Shown: positions 25,212-35,105 of the stretch, piece by piece
How positions within the stretch are numbered: position 1 is the stretch's first letter
Layout of the letters: each line of letters opens with the position of its first letter
NCBI GenBank assembly: GCA_003241485.1
Contig: QFQD01000017.1
Coordinates: 1 to 64,000, forward strand
Direction of reading: 5' to 3'
DNA: 64,000 bases
DNA from: Ancylobacter novellus
GTDB lineage: Bacteria > Pseudomonadota > Alphaproteobacteria > Rhizobiales > Xanthobacteraceae
Program-made: the position numbers and the translations under genes
The notes under the pieces: generated by a model
Told to the model about the DNA's origin: nothing
Seen by the model: the letters and a program-made list of their open reading frames with translations, nothing else
The model's database searches: none

Positions 25212-25780
25212 GCGCGAATAGCCCGCTGGTCGCACCCGCGCCCAAGGGAATCATCGACCCGAACACCGGCAAGCCGGTCGGCGCCACCGATCCGTTCTTC
25301 CTTGAGGTGAACGCCGAGCTGGCCGACAAGGGCTTCCTCGTCACGGCGACCGACGATCTCATCAACTGGGCGCGCACCGGCTCGCTGATGTGGATGACCT
25401 TCGGTCTCGCCTGCTGCGCCGTCGAGATGATGCAGACCTCGATGCCGCGCTACGACGTGGAGCGCTTCGGCTTCGCGCCCCGCGCGTCCCCGCGCCAGTC
25501 CGACGTGATGATCGTCGCCGGCACGCTGACCAACAAGATGGCCCCCGCGCTGCGCAAGGTCTACGACCAGATGCCGGAGCCGCGTTACGTCATCTCCATG
25601 GGCTCGTGCGCCAATGGCGGCGGCTACTACCACTATTCCTACTCGGTCGTGCGTGGCTGCGACCGCATCGTGCCGGTGGACATCTACATTCCGGGCTGCC
25701 CGCCCACGGCCGAAGCGCTGCTCTACGGCGTGCTTCTGCTGCAGAAGAAGATCCGCCGCACCGGCACGATCGAACGCTGA
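25202..25780 (+). CDS. nuoB: NADH-quinone oxidoreductase subunit B
   Basis: A 192-residue peripheral-arm subunit that holds cluster N2, the last iron-sulfur centre before ubiquinone. The four cysteine ligands are visible: L-A-C-C-A-V-E-M-M (two adjacent cysteines near 66-67), G-S-C-A-N-G-G-G and P-G-C-P-P-T-A-E-A-L. I set the start at ATG 25202, which overlaps the end of nuoA and has GGGGG upstream; the open frame extends upstream inside nuoA. Confidence 0.97.
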   Translation: MGLSANSPLVAPAPKGIIDPNTGKPVGATDPFFLEVNAELADKGFLVTATDDLINWARTGSLMWMTFGLACCAVEMMQTSMPRYDVERFGFAPRASPRQSDVMIVAGTLTNKMAPALRKVYDQMPEPRYVISMGSCANGGGYYHYSYSVVRGCDRIVPVDIYIPGCPPTAEALLYGVLLLQKKIRRTGTIER

Positions 25781-25815
25781 CGCCTGTCTCAACAAAAAGC
25801 CGACACGGGAAAGAC

Positions 25816-26430
25816 ATGGACGAGACGCTGAAAGAGCTGGGCGCGCATGTGAAGGAAGCGCTGCCGGACGCGGTCGAGGATGTGATCGTCGCTTTCGGTG
25901 AGCTCACTGTCCTTGCCGCCGCGCCGGACGTGCTCAAGGTCCTGACCTTCCTGCGCGACGACCCGTCCTGCAAGTTCGTCAACTTCATCGACATCTGCGG
26001 TGTCGACTACCCCAAGCGCGAGCGGCGCTTCGATGTCGTCTATCACCTGCTGTCGCCGACCCTGAACGCGCGTATTCGGGTGAAGGTCGAGACCGACGAG
26101 ACCACGCCGGTGGCGTCGGCGACGTCGGTGTTCCCCGGCGCCCTCTGGTTCGAGCGCGAAGCCTTCGACATGTATGGCATCCTGTTCTCCGGCCATCCGG
26201 AGCTGCGCCGCCTGCTGACCGATTACGGCTTCGACGGCTATCCCCTGCGCAAGGACTTCCCGACCACGGGTTTCGTGGAGGTTCGCTACGACGACGAGCG
26301 CAAGCGCGTCGTCTACGAGCCGGTGAAGCTTCCGCAGGAATTCCGCAACTTCGACTTCCTGTCGCCGTGGGAGGGGCCGGACTACGTGCTCCCGGGCGAC
26401 GAGAAGGCCAGCGCCCCCAAGGCGGGCTGA
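25816..26430 (+). CDS. nuoC: NADH-quinone oxidoreductase subunit C
   Basis: A 204-residue subunit (30 kDa type) of the peripheral arm. The family signature E-R-E-A-F-D-M-Y-G-I-L-F-x-G-H-P-x-L-R-R is present near residue 116, followed by L-T-D-Y-G-F and G-Y-P-L-R-K-D-F-P. It carries no cofactor and helps to hold NuoB and NuoD. Separate from nuoD here, unlike the fused NuoCD of E. coli, as is normal in alphaproteobacteria. The ATG at 25816 follows GGGAAAG. Confidence 0.97.
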   Translation: MDETLKELGAHVKEALPDAVEDVIVAFGELTVLAAAPDVLKVLTFLRDDPSCKFVNFIDICGVDYPKRERRFDVVYHLLSPTLNARIRVKVETDETTPVASATSVFPGALWFEREAFDMYGILFSGHPELRRLLTDYGFDGYPLRKDFPTTGFVEVRYDDERKRVVYEPVKLPQEFRNFDFLSPWEGPDYVLPGDEKASAPKAG

Positions 26431-26445
26431 GGTGAGGGCACACAG

Positions 26446-27645
26446 ATGAACGCACCCGCCAAGGTCGACCCCAACGTCCGCAACTTCCAGATCAACTTCG
26501 GCCCGCAACATCCTGCGGCGCATGGTGTTCTGCGTCTGATCCTCGAACTCGACGGCGAGATCGTCGAGCGCGTCGATCCGCATATCGGCCTGCTGCATCG
26601 GGGCACCGAGAAGCTGATCGAGAGCAAGACCTACCTGCAGGCCGTGCCCTATTTCGACCGGCTCGACTATGTCGCGCCGATGAACCAGGAGCATGCCTTC
26701 TGCCTCGCGGTGGAGCGGCTGCTGGGCATCGAGGTGCCCAAGCGCGGCCAGCTCATCCGCGTGCTCTATTCCGAGATCGGCCGCATCCTCTCCCACATGC
26801 TCAACGTGACGACGCAGGCGCTCGACGTCGGCGCGCTCACGCCGCCGCTGTGGGGCTTCGAGGAACGCGAGAAGCTCATGGTGTTCTATGAGCGTGCCTC
26901 CGGCTCGCGCATGCATGCGGCCTATTTCCGGCCGGGCGGGGTCCATCAGGATCTGCCGCGCCAGCTGGTCGAGGACATTCTGGCCTGGACGCTGACCTTC
27001 CCCGCCTTCATGGAAGATCTCGACGGCCTGCTGACCGACAACCGCATCTTCAAGCAGCGCAATGTCGACATCGGCATCGTCAGCCTTGAAGACGCCTTCG
27101 CCTGGGGCTTCACCGGGGTGATGGTGCGCGGCTCGGGCGCGGCGTGGGATCTGCGCAAGGCGCAGCCCTATGAGTGCTATGACGAGCTGGAATTCGACAT
27201 TCCGATCGGCAAGAACTGCGATAATTACGACCGGTACTGCATCCGCATGGAGGAGATGCGGCAGTCGGCGCAGATCATGCGCCAGTGCTGCGAGCGCCTG
27301 CTGAAGGAAGCCGGTCCGGTCTCGGCCGTCGACAACAAGATCGTCCCGCCCAAGCGCGGCGAGATGAAGCGGTCGATGGAAGCGCTGATCCACCACTTCA
27401 AGCTCTATACGGAAGGCTTCCACGTTCCCGCCGGCGAGGTTTATGCCGCGGTGGAAGCGCCCAAGGGCGAGTTCGGCGTCTATCTCGTCGCCGACGGGAC
27501 CAACAAGCCCTATCGCTGCAAGATCCGCGCTCCCGGTTTCGCGCATCTTCAGGCGATGGATTTCCTGTGCCGCGGCTACATGCTCGCGGACGTCTCGGCG
27601 ATCCTCGGATCGCTGGACATCGTGTTCGGTGAAGTGGACCGCTGA
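26446..27645 (+). CDS. nuoD: NADH-quinone oxidoreductase subunit D
   Basis: A 399-residue 49-kDa-type subunit that forms the quinone pocket with NuoB. It contains N-F-G-P-Q-H-P-A-A-H-G near the N-terminus, with the His of the quinone-head site, then H-I-G-L-L-H-R-G-T-E-K-L, the Y-x-x-x-x-D-Y segment near 65-70, and R-x-P-G-F-A-H-L-Q near the C-terminus. These patterns are shared with the large subunit of NiFe hydrogenases. Length is normal. Confidence 0.98.
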   Translation: MNAPAKVDPNVRNFQINFGPQHPAAHGVLRLILELDGEIVERVDPHIGLLHRGTEKLIESKTYLQAVPYFDRLDYVAPMNQEHAFCLAVERLLGIEVPKRGQLIRVLYSEIGRILSHMLNVTTQALDVGALTPPLWGFEEREKLMVFYERASGSRMHAAYFRPGGVHQDLPRQLVEDILAWTLTFPAFMEDLDGLLTDNRIFKQRNVDIGIVSLEDAFAWGFTGVMVRGSGAAWDLRKAQPYECYDELEFDIPIGKNCDNYDRYCIRMEEMRQSAQIMRQCCERLLKEAGPVSAVDNKIVPPKRGEMKRSMEALIHHFKLYTEGFHVPAGEVYAAVEAPKGEFGVYLVADGTNKPYRCKIRAPGFAHLQAMDFLCRGYMLADVSAILGSLDIVFGEVDR

Positions 27646-27683
27646 TCCCGGCAGGGGTCGCGGTTCGATCGGAAGGGTACGGC

Positions 27684-28553
27684 ATGTCTGTCCGTAGGCT
27701 CGCGCCAAAAGAGGTCCAGCCCGAGAGCTTCGCGTTCACGCCGGAGAATCTCGCCTGGGCTGAGGCCACAATCGCGAAATATCCGGCCGGCCGGCAGGCC
27801 AGCGCGGTGATTCCGCTGCTGATGCGCGCGCAGGAGCAGGCGGGCGGCTGGGTTTCCGAGCCGGCGATGCGCTATGTCGGCGACATGCTCGGCATGGCGC
27901 CCATCCGCGTCTATGAGGTCGCGACCTTCTACACCCAGTTCCAGCTGCAGCCGGTGGGGAAGAAGGCGCATATTCAGGTCTGCGGCACCACGCCGTGCAT
28001 GCTGAAGGGCGCGGGCGACCTCATGAAGGTCTGCCAGCGGCGCATCCATGCGGAGCCTTTCCACCTCTCGGCGGATGGCGACTTCTCCTGGGAAGAGGTC
28101 GAGTGCGCCGGTACCTGCACCAATGCGCCGATGATCCAGGTGTTCAAGGACGTCTATGAGGACCTCACACCGGCGGACCTCGACAAGATCCTCGACACCT
28201 TCGCACGCGGCGAGACGCCGGCGCCCGGGCCGCAGAACGGCCGCAAGTCGTCCGAGCCCGTCACGGGTCTGCGCGTTCTGACCTCGCCGGAGCTGTATGA
28301 CGGCTCGGTGGTGGGCACTGGCGCGGGTCTTGCGCTCGCCCGCGAGGCGATTGCCGCGCGTGCCAATGGCGAGGCCGCGCCCGCCGCGCCGGCGCCCGCT
28401 GCTGCGGCCGCCGCGCCGCCGGCACCGCCCAAGAGCGACCCCGCTCCGGCCAAGCACCCCGTGGCCGAGGCGGTGAAGGCCGCCGGCGAGGCCGATGCCG
28501 AAAAGCCTGCGAAGCCCGTCGCGCCGCCTCCGGGCGGCAAGGCCGCGGATTGA
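27684..28553 (+). CDS. nuoE: NADH-quinone oxidoreductase subunit E, with long Ala/Pro tail
   Basis: A 289-residue 24-kDa-type subunit. The thioredoxin-like domain binds the N1a [2Fe-2S] cluster through C-G-T-T-P-C near 99-104 and E-C-A-G-T-C near 140-145. The conserved core ends near residue 172. What follows is an extension of about 115 residues, the last 55 of them almost only Ala, Pro, Lys and Glu and probably disordered. Bacterial NuoE is usually 160-250 residues, so the tail is at the long end. It may act as a linker or an assembly contact. Confidence 0.95.
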   Translation: MSVRRLAPKEVQPESFAFTPENLAWAEATIAKYPAGRQASAVIPLLMRAQEQAGGWVSEPAMRYVGDMLGMAPIRVYEVATFYTQFQLQPVGKKAHIQVCGTTPCMLKGAGDLMKVCQRRIHAEPFHLSADGDFSWEEVECAGTCTNAPMIQVFKDVYEDLTPADLDKILDTFARGETPAPGPQNGRKSSEPVTGLRVLTSPELYDGSVVGTGAGLALAREAIAARANGEAAPAAPAPAAAAAAPPAPPKSDPAPAKHPVAEAVKAAGEADAEKPAKPVAPPPGGKAAD

Positions 28554-28563
28554 GGAGCGAACC

Positions 28564-29865
<1,302 letters not shown>

Positions 29866-29870
29866 GGGCG

Positions 29871-30176
29871 ATGGAGCTTCGTACGACTGTCGATGTCATT
29901 GATGCGAACGACGTCAACCTTTCGGGGTCGGTGTTCGTGAACGTCAATCTCTCCGGTTCCCGCTTCGACGACGTGAACATGTCGGGCTGGGCGGTGAAGA
30001 ACGTCAATTTCTCGGGTCTCGCATTGGAGTGCGCCAACGTGTCGGGCGCGCGGATCACGCGGGCCGACCTGGTCGGTGTCTCGATCGCGGAGTGCCGGCT
30101 CGACGGCATGCGGATCGATGGGATTCTCGTGACGGATATGCTCGCGGCGTATCGCGCAGCGCATGAGGCGAACTGA
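29871..30176 (+). CDS. small pentapeptide-repeat protein inside the nuo operon
   Basis: A 101-residue protein. About residues 14-82 are roughly 12-14 imperfect pentapeptide units with N/D-V-N-L/M-S-G and A-D/N-L-V-G patterns, which fold as a right-handed quadrilateral beta-helix; the C-terminus is a short alpha-helix. There is no signal peptide or membrane segment. It starts 5 bases after nuoF and its TGA overlaps the nuoG ATG (TGATG at 30174-30178), so it is translated with the complex I subunits. It is not one of the 14 core subunits. An assembly or stabilising role on the N-module is an inference from position only. Confidence 0.82.
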   Translation: MELRTTVDVIDANDVNLSGSVFVNVNLSGSRFDDVNMSGWAVKNVNFSGLALECANVSGARITRADLVGVSIAECRLDGMRIDGILVTDMLAAYRAAHEAN

Positions 30177-32254
30177 TGGCCAAGATCATCGTTGACGACA
30201 TCGAGGTCGAAGTTCCCGCCGAGTACACGCTGTTGCAGGCGTGCGAGGCGGCCGGCGCGGAGATTCCGCGCTTCTGCTTCCATGAGCGTCTCTCCATCGC
30301 CGGCAATTGCCGCATGTGCCTCGTCGAAGTGAAGGGCGGTCCGCCCAAGCCGACGGCGAGCTGCGCCATGAATGTGCGCGACCTGCGCCCCGGCCCGAAT
30401 GGCGAGCCGCCCGTGGTGCTCACCAAGAGCCCCATGGTGAAGAAGGCGCGCGAAGGGGTGATGGAGTTCCTGCTCATCAACCACCCGCTGGATTGCCCGA
30501 TCTGCGACCAGGGCGGCGAGTGCGACCTGCAGGACCAGGCCATGGCCTATGGCGTGGACACGTCGCGCTATGCCGAGAACAAGCGCGCGGTCGAGGACAA
30601 GTATATCGGCCCGCTCATCAAGACTTCCATGACCCGGTGCATCCAGTGCACCCGCTGCGTGCGCTTCACCACCGAGGTGGCGGGCGTGGCCGAGCTCGGC
30701 GCCATCGGCCGCGGCGAGGACATGGAAATCACCACCTATCTCGAGGCGGCGCTGTCGTCCGAGCTGCAGGGCAATGTCGCCGACCTCTGCCCGGTCGGCG
30801 CGCTGACCCAGCGCCCCTATGAATTCCACGCCCGTCCGTGGGAGCTGGTGAAGACCGAATCCATCGACGTGATGGACGCGGTCGGCTCCAACATCCGCGT
30901 CGACACGCGCGGCCGCGAGGTCATGCGCGTCCTCCCGCGTCTCAATGAGGACGTGAACGAGGAGTGGATCTCCGACAAGACCCGCTACATCTGGGATGGC
31001 CTCAAGACCCAGCGCCTCGACCGCCCCTATGTGCGGGTGAACGGCCGGCTGACGCCGGTCGGCTGGCCGGAGGCTTTCGCCGCCATCGCCGCCAAGGTGA
31101 AGGGCGTGCCGGGCAACCGCATTGGCGGGCTGATCGGCGATCTCGCCACGGTGGAAGAGACCTTCGCGCTCAAGACGCTGCTGGCTTCGCTCGGCTCGGC
31201 GAACATTGATGCCCGGCAGGACGGGGTGAAGCTCGATCCCGCGCTCGGTCGCGCCAGCTACGTGTTCAACGCGACCATTGCCGGCATCGAGCAGGCTGAT
31301 GCGCTGCTCATCATCGGCGCCAATCCGCGCCTTGAGGCGAGCGTGCTGAATGCCCGCATCCGCAAGCGCTGGCTGGCCGGCAATTTCCCCATCGGCCTCG
31401 TCGGCGAGCATGTCGACCTGACCTATGCCTATGACTATCTCGGCGCCGGGCCGGATTCGCTGACCGATCTCGTCGGCGACGGCACCTTCGCCACCACGCT
31501 GAAGAACGCGCAGAAGCCGCTCATCCTCATCGGCCAGGGCGCGCTCGCCCGGCCGGACGGCGCGGCGGTGCTGGCGCTGGCGGCGCGGCTCGCAGTGTCG
31601 GTCGGCGCGGTGAAGGATGGCTGGAACGGCTTCTCCGTGCTGCACACGGCGGCGTCCCGCGTCGGCGCGCTCGACATCGGCGCGGTGCCGGGCGAGGGCG
31701 GTCTCGATGCCGTGGCGATGACCAATCCGGGCGGTGCCGATGTGATCTTCGCGCTCGGCGCGGACGAGATCGACATCGCGCCGGGTGCCTTCGTGGTCTA
31801 TGTCGGCACGCATGGCGACCGCGGCGCGCACCGCGCCGACGTCATCCTGCCGGGTGCGGCCTATACCGAGAAGTCCGGCACCTATGTGAACACCGAAGGC
31901 CGGGTGCAGATCGCCAACCGCGCCGGCTTCCCGCCGGGCGAGGCGCGCGAGGACTGGGCGGTGCTACGTGCGCTGTCCGACGTGCTCGGCCACCGGCTGG
32001 CGTTCGACACGCTCGGCCAGCTTCGCGCGGCCCTCTATGCGAGCTACCCGCACCTTGCCCGCGTCGATCATGTCGAGCCGGCCGACCCGGCGGCGGTGAT
32101 CGCGCTGGCGGCTCCCGGCGCGGCGCCGGACCGTGCGCCGTTCCGCGCGGCGGTTTCCGACTTCTACCTGACCAACCCCATCGCCCGCGCCTCCGCTGTG
32201 ATGGCCGAATGCTCTGCGCTCGCCCAAAGCCGCCTCGCGGCGGCGGCTGAGTGA
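30176..32254 (+). CDS. nuoG: NADH-quinone oxidoreductase subunit G
   Basis: A 692-residue 75-kDa-type subunit. The N-terminal ferredoxin domain has cysteines in R-F-C-F-H and N-C-R-M-C-L-V-E (cluster N1b). The His-ligated cluster N5 motif is H-P-L-D-C-P-I-C-D-Q-G-G-E-C-D-L-Q near 102, and C-I-Q-C-T-R-C-V-R-F near 152 with a later C-P-V-G-A-L binds N4. The rest is a molybdopterin-oxidoreductase-like domain that has lost its cofactor. Length fits alphaproteobacterial NuoG. Confidence 0.97.
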   Translation: MAKIIVDDIEVEVPAEYTLLQACEAAGAEIPRFCFHERLSIAGNCRMCLVEVKGGPPKPTASCAMNVRDLRPGPNGEPPVVLTKSPMVKKAREGVMEFLLINHPLDCPICDQGGECDLQDQAMAYGVDTSRYAENKRAVEDKYIGPLIKTSMTRCIQCTRCVRFTTEVAGVAELGAIGRGEDMEITTYLEAALSSELQGNVADLCPVGALTQRPYEFHARPWELVKTESIDVMDAVGSNIRVDTRGREVMRVLPRLNEDVNEEWISDKTRYIWDGLKTQRLDRPYVRVNGRLTPVGWPEAFAAIAAKVKGVPGNRIGGLIGDLATVEETFALKTLLASLGSANIDARQDGVKLDPALGRASYVFNATIAGIEQADALLIIGANPRLEASVLNARIRKRWLAGNFPIGLVGEHVDLTYAYDYLGAGPDSLTDLVGDGTFATTLKNAQKPLILIGQGALARPDGAAVLALAARLAVSVGAVKDGWNGFSVLHTAASRVGALDIGAVPGEGGLDAVAMTNPGGADVIFALGADEIDIAPGAFVVYVGTHGDRGAHRADVILPGAAYTEKSGTYVNTEGRVQIANRAGFPPGEAREDWAVLRALSDVLGHRLAFDTLGQLRAALYASYPHLARVDHVEPADPAAVIALAAPGAAPDRAPFRAAVSDFYLTNPIARASAVMAECSALAQSRLAAAAE

Positions 32255-32267
32255 GGGGAGGGAGAGC

Positions 32268-33305
32268 ATGACCAATACAAGCTGGCTCGACACCGTCATT
32301 CAGGTCGCCATCATCCTCGCGCAGAGCCTTGCGCTGCTGGTCGGCCTCCTGATCGTCGTCGCTTATGTGCTGCTCGCCGACCGCAAGATCTGGGCGGCGG
32401 TGCAGCTGCGCCGCGGCCCCAACGTGGTGGGCCCGTTCGGCCTGTTCCAGTCCTTCGCCGACCTGATCAAGTTCGTGCTGAAGGAACCGGTGATCCCGGA
32501 CGGCTCGAACAAGGGCGTGTTCCTGCTCGCGCCTTTCGTTACCTGCCTGCTGGCGCTGGCCGCCTGGGCCGTGGTGCCGCTGGATGCGGGCTGGGTGGTG
32601 GCCGACATCAATGTCGGCGTGCTCTACATCTTCGCCATCTCGTCGCTCGGCGTGTACGGCACGATCATGGCCGGCTGGGCCTCGAACTCGAAGTACCCGT
32701 TCCTCTCCGCGCTGCGCGCGGCGGCGCAGATGGTGTCCTACGAGGTCTCGATCGGCTTCGTCATCGTCACCGTGCTGATGTGCGCCGGCTCGCTGAACCT
32801 GTCGGCCATCGTCGAGGCGCAGAACACGCCCTACGGCATCTTCGGCTGGTACTGGCTGCCGCTGTTCCCGATGTTCGTGATCTTCTTCATCTCGGCGCTG
32901 GCCGAGACGAACCGCCCGCCCTTCGATCTTGGCGAAGCGGAATCCGAGCTGGTCGCGGGCTTCATGGTGGAGTACGGCTCCACCCCGTACATGATGTTCA
33001 TGCTCGGCGAGTATGTGGCGATCATGACCATGTGCGCGCTCACCGCCATCCTGTTCATGGGCGGCTGGCTGCCGCCGGTGGCGATCGCCCCGTTCACCTG
33101 GGTGCCGGGCATCGTCTGGTTCCTGCTCAAGGTGCTGCTGGTCTTCTTCATGTTCGCCATGGTGAAGGCGATGGTCCCGCGCTACCGCTACGACCAGCTG
33201 ATGCGCCTCGGCTGGAAGGTGTTCCTGCCGATCTCGCTGTTCATGGTCGTGCTGGTCGCCAGCGTGCTGCACTTCACCGGCTGGGCGCCGGGGGCGGGGG
33301 GCTGA
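32268..33305 (+). CDS. nuoH: NADH-quinone oxidoreductase subunit H
   Basis: A 345-residue membrane subunit with eight predicted helices that connects the quinone channel with the membrane arm. Conserved loops are present: R-R-G-P-N-V-V-G-P-F-G-L-F-Q-S near 45-60, and A-E-T-N-R-P-P-F-D-L-G-E-A-E-S-E-L-V-A-G near 215, which carries the acidic residues of the quinone-coupled proton path, and P-R-Y-R-Y-D-Q-L-M near 305. Length is normal. Confidence 0.98.
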   Translation: MTNTSWLDTVIQVAIILAQSLALLVGLLIVVAYVLLADRKIWAAVQLRRGPNVVGPFGLFQSFADLIKFVLKEPVIPDGSNKGVFLLAPFVTCLLALAAWAVVPLDAGWVVADINVGVLYIFAISSLGVYGTIMAGWASNSKYPFLSALRAAAQMVSYEVSIGFVIVTVLMCAGSLNLSAIVEAQNTPYGIFGWYWLPLFPMFVIFFISALAETNRPPFDLGEAESELVAGFMVEYGSTPYMMFMLGEYVAIMTMCALTAILFMGGWLPPVAIAPFTWVPGIVWFLLKVLLVFFMFAMVKAMVPRYRYDQLMRLGWKVFLPISLFMVVLVASVLHFTGWAPGAGG

Positions 33306-33306
33306 G

Positions 33307-33570
33307 ATGGGCGAGGGGACGCTTGCCGCCCTTTTCGACGCCTCGGCCGTCGCCTGGATTGGCGCGCTGGCCGGCCTCGTGATCGGCGCGCTCGAATGGT
33401 TGTTTCTGCCGCGGGTGATGGAAATGTCGATCCGCGGTTCCCGCGAGGCCCGCAAGCTGAGCCCGTCTCAGCTCGAGGGCGTGATTTCATGGTGGAAGAC
33501 GGCGATCCGCGTGTTCGCCGTCTCGATGCCGCTGGTGGGCTTCGGCCTCGCCGCGGCCATGGCCGATTGA
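33307..33570 (+). CDS. uncharacterised 87-residue membrane protein between nuoH and nuoI
   Basis: I do not recognise a family. The product has two hydrophobic segments (about 14-35 and 66-84) around a basic and polar loop containing R-G-S-R-E-A-R-K-L-S-P-S-Q-L-E-G. ATG 33307 lies one base after the nuoH stop, and nuoI follows 10 bases after the end, so it is part of the nuo transcript. The composition matches its neighbours. An accessory complex I subunit or assembly factor is possible; position is the only evidence. Confidence 0.75.
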   Translation: MGEGTLAALFDASAVAWIGALAGLVIGALEWLFLPRVMEMSIRGSREARKLSPSQLEGVISWWKTAIRVFAVSMPLVGFGLAAAMAD

Positions 33571-33580
33571 GGAGAGCGAC

Positions 33581-34069
33581 ATGAGATTGGATCTGGCCGC
33601 ACGCCAGCTGCTGCTCACCGAGTTCGTCTCGGCGTTCTTCCTGGCTATGCGCTATTTCTTCAAGCCGAAGGCGACGCTGAACTATCCCTTCGAGAAGGGG
33701 CCGGTGTCGCCGCGCTTCCGGGGCGAGCACGCGCTGCGCCGCTATCCCAACGGCGAAGAGCGCTGCATCGCCTGCAAGCTGTGCGAGGCGATCTGCCCGG
33801 CGCAGGCCATCACCATCGAGGCCGGCCCGCGCCGCAATGACGGTACGCGCCGCACCACCCGTTACGACATCGACATGGTGAAGTGCATCTATTGCGGCTT
33901 CTGCCAGGAGGCCTGCCCGGTCGATGCGATCGTCGAGGGACCGAACTTCGAGTTCGCCACCGAGACGCGCGAGGAACTCTATTACGACAAGGCCAAGCTG
34001 CTCGCGAATGGCGACCGCTGGGAGCGGGAGATCGCGCGCAACATTGCGCTCGACGCGCCGTATCGCTGA
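33581..34069 (+). CDS. nuoI: NADH-quinone oxidoreductase subunit I
   Basis: A 162-residue 23-kDa-type subunit with two ferredoxin-like [4Fe-4S] motifs, C-I-A-C-K-L-C-E-A-I-C-P near 63 and C-I-Y-C-G-F-C-Q-E-A-C-P near 102, forming clusters N6a and N6b that pass electrons towards NuoB. An amphipathic N-terminal helix lies on the membrane. GAGGAG stands 8 bases before the ATG. Confidence 0.98.
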   Translation: MRLDLAARQLLLTEFVSAFFLAMRYFFKPKATLNYPFEKGPVSPRFRGEHALRRYPNGEERCIACKLCEAICPAQAITIEAGPRRNDGTRRTTRYDIDMVKCIYCGFCQEACPVDAIVEGPNFEFATETREELYYDKAKLLANGDRWEREIARNIALDAPYR

Positions 34070-34088
34070 GCGCGCAGGGGAAAACGAC

Positions 34089-34181
34089 GTGAAGACCATA
34101 ATGATGCACGCCGCAAAGGCCCCCGGCGCCGGTTTTGCCGGGACGTCGGGCGCGGGGACGACTGGGGGGTGCCGGGCATGA
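34089..34181 (+). other. possible 30-codon leader ORF coupled to nuoJ
   Basis: A GTG at 34089 is preceded by CAGGGG at 34075-34080 and opens a frame that ends in TGA at 34179-34181, overlapping the nuoJ ATG (34178) as ATGA. The product would be about 30 residues, rich in Gly, Ala and Thr and resembling nothing I know. It may serve only to bring ribosomes to nuoJ across the 108-base gap after nuoI. Chance is a real alternative. Confidence 0.3.
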
Positions 34182-34783
34182 GCCTCGCCGCGCTGTTCTT
34201 CTATCTTTTCGCCGGGGTGGCTGTCGCCTCGGCCTTCATGGTCATCGCGTCGAGGAACCCGGTTCACTCCGTCCTGTTCCTCATCCTGACCTTCGTCAAC
34301 GCCTCCGGCCTGTTCATCCTGATCGGGGCCGAGTTCCTGGCGATGCTGCTGGTGGTCGTCTATGTCGGCGCGGTCGCGGTGCTGTTCCTGTTCGTGGTGA
34401 TGATGCTCGACGTCGATTTCGTCGAGCTGCGACAGGGCTTCCTTCAGTACCTGCCCGTCGGCGTGCTGATCGGCCTCGTCTTCCTCGCCGAGCTGGTGCT
34501 GGTGTTCGGCTCGTGGACCTTCGGCGAGGGCGTCACCGGCGCGGTGCTGGCCAACGCGTCGGATGTGTCGAACACCGTGCAGATCGGCCGCGTGCTCTAC
34601 ACCGACTATGTCTATTTCTTCCAGGCGGCCGGCCTCGTCCTGCTGGTCGCCATGATCGGCGCCATCGTGCTGACGCTCCGCCACAAGGAGAACGTCAAGC
34701 GCCAGAGCATCCCGGTCCAGAACGCGCGCACCAAGGCGACGGCGATCGACGTCGTCAAGGTGCCCTCCGGCAAGGGGCTCTGA
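34178..34783 (+). CDS. nuoJ: NADH-quinone oxidoreductase subunit J
   Basis: A 201-residue membrane subunit with five predicted helices. The third helix has the pattern L-L-V-V-V-Y-V-G-A-V-A-V-L-F-L-F-V-V-M-M-L with the conserved tyrosine and the pi-bulge glycine used in conformational coupling. N-P-V-H-S-V-L-F-L near 27 is also typical. I chose ATG 34178; a GTG at 34169 is the alternative. Confidence 0.97.
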   Translation: MSLAALFFYLFAGVAVASAFMVIASRNPVHSVLFLILTFVNASGLFILIGAEFLAMLLVVVYVGAVAVLFLFVVMMLDVDFVELRQGFLQYLPVGVLIGLVFLAELVLVFGSWTFGEGVTGAVLANASDVSNTVQIGRVLYTDYVYFFQAAGLVLLVAMIGAIVLTLRHKENVKRQSIPVQNARTKATAIDVVKVPSGKGL

Positions 34784-34786
34784 GCC

Positions 34787-35095
34787 ATGGTCATCGGTCT
34801 CGCGCACTACCTGACCGTCGCGGCGATCCTGTTCACGCTCGGCACGCTCGGCATCTTCCTCAACCGGAAGAACGTCATCGTCATCCTGATGTCGGTGGAG
34901 CTGATCCTGCTTGCCGTGAACATCAACTTCGTCGCCTTCTCGGCGTTCCTCGGCAACATCACCGGACAGATCTTCGCGCTGTTCGTGCTGACGGTGGCCG
35001 CTGCCGAGGCCGCCATCGGCCTCGCCATCCTCGTGGTGTTCTACCGCAACCGCGGTTCGATCGCCGTCGAGGACATCAACACGATGAAGGGCTGA
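34787..35095 (+). CDS. nuoK: NADH-quinone oxidoreductase subunit K
   Basis: A 102-residue, three-helix membrane subunit. The conserved membrane glutamates of the proton path are in S-V-E-L-I-L-L-A-V-N (near 36) and A-A-A-E-A-A-I-G-L-A (near 72). G-L-A-H-Y-L near the start and F-L-N-R-K-N before helix 2 are also typical. It follows nuoJ by three bases. Confidence 0.98.
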   Translation: MVIGLAHYLTVAAILFTLGTLGIFLNRKNVIVILMSVELILLAVNINFVAFSAFLGNITGQIFALFVLTVAAAEAAIGLAILVVFYRNRGSIAVEDINTMKG

Positions 35096-35105
35096 GGGAG
35101 CCATC

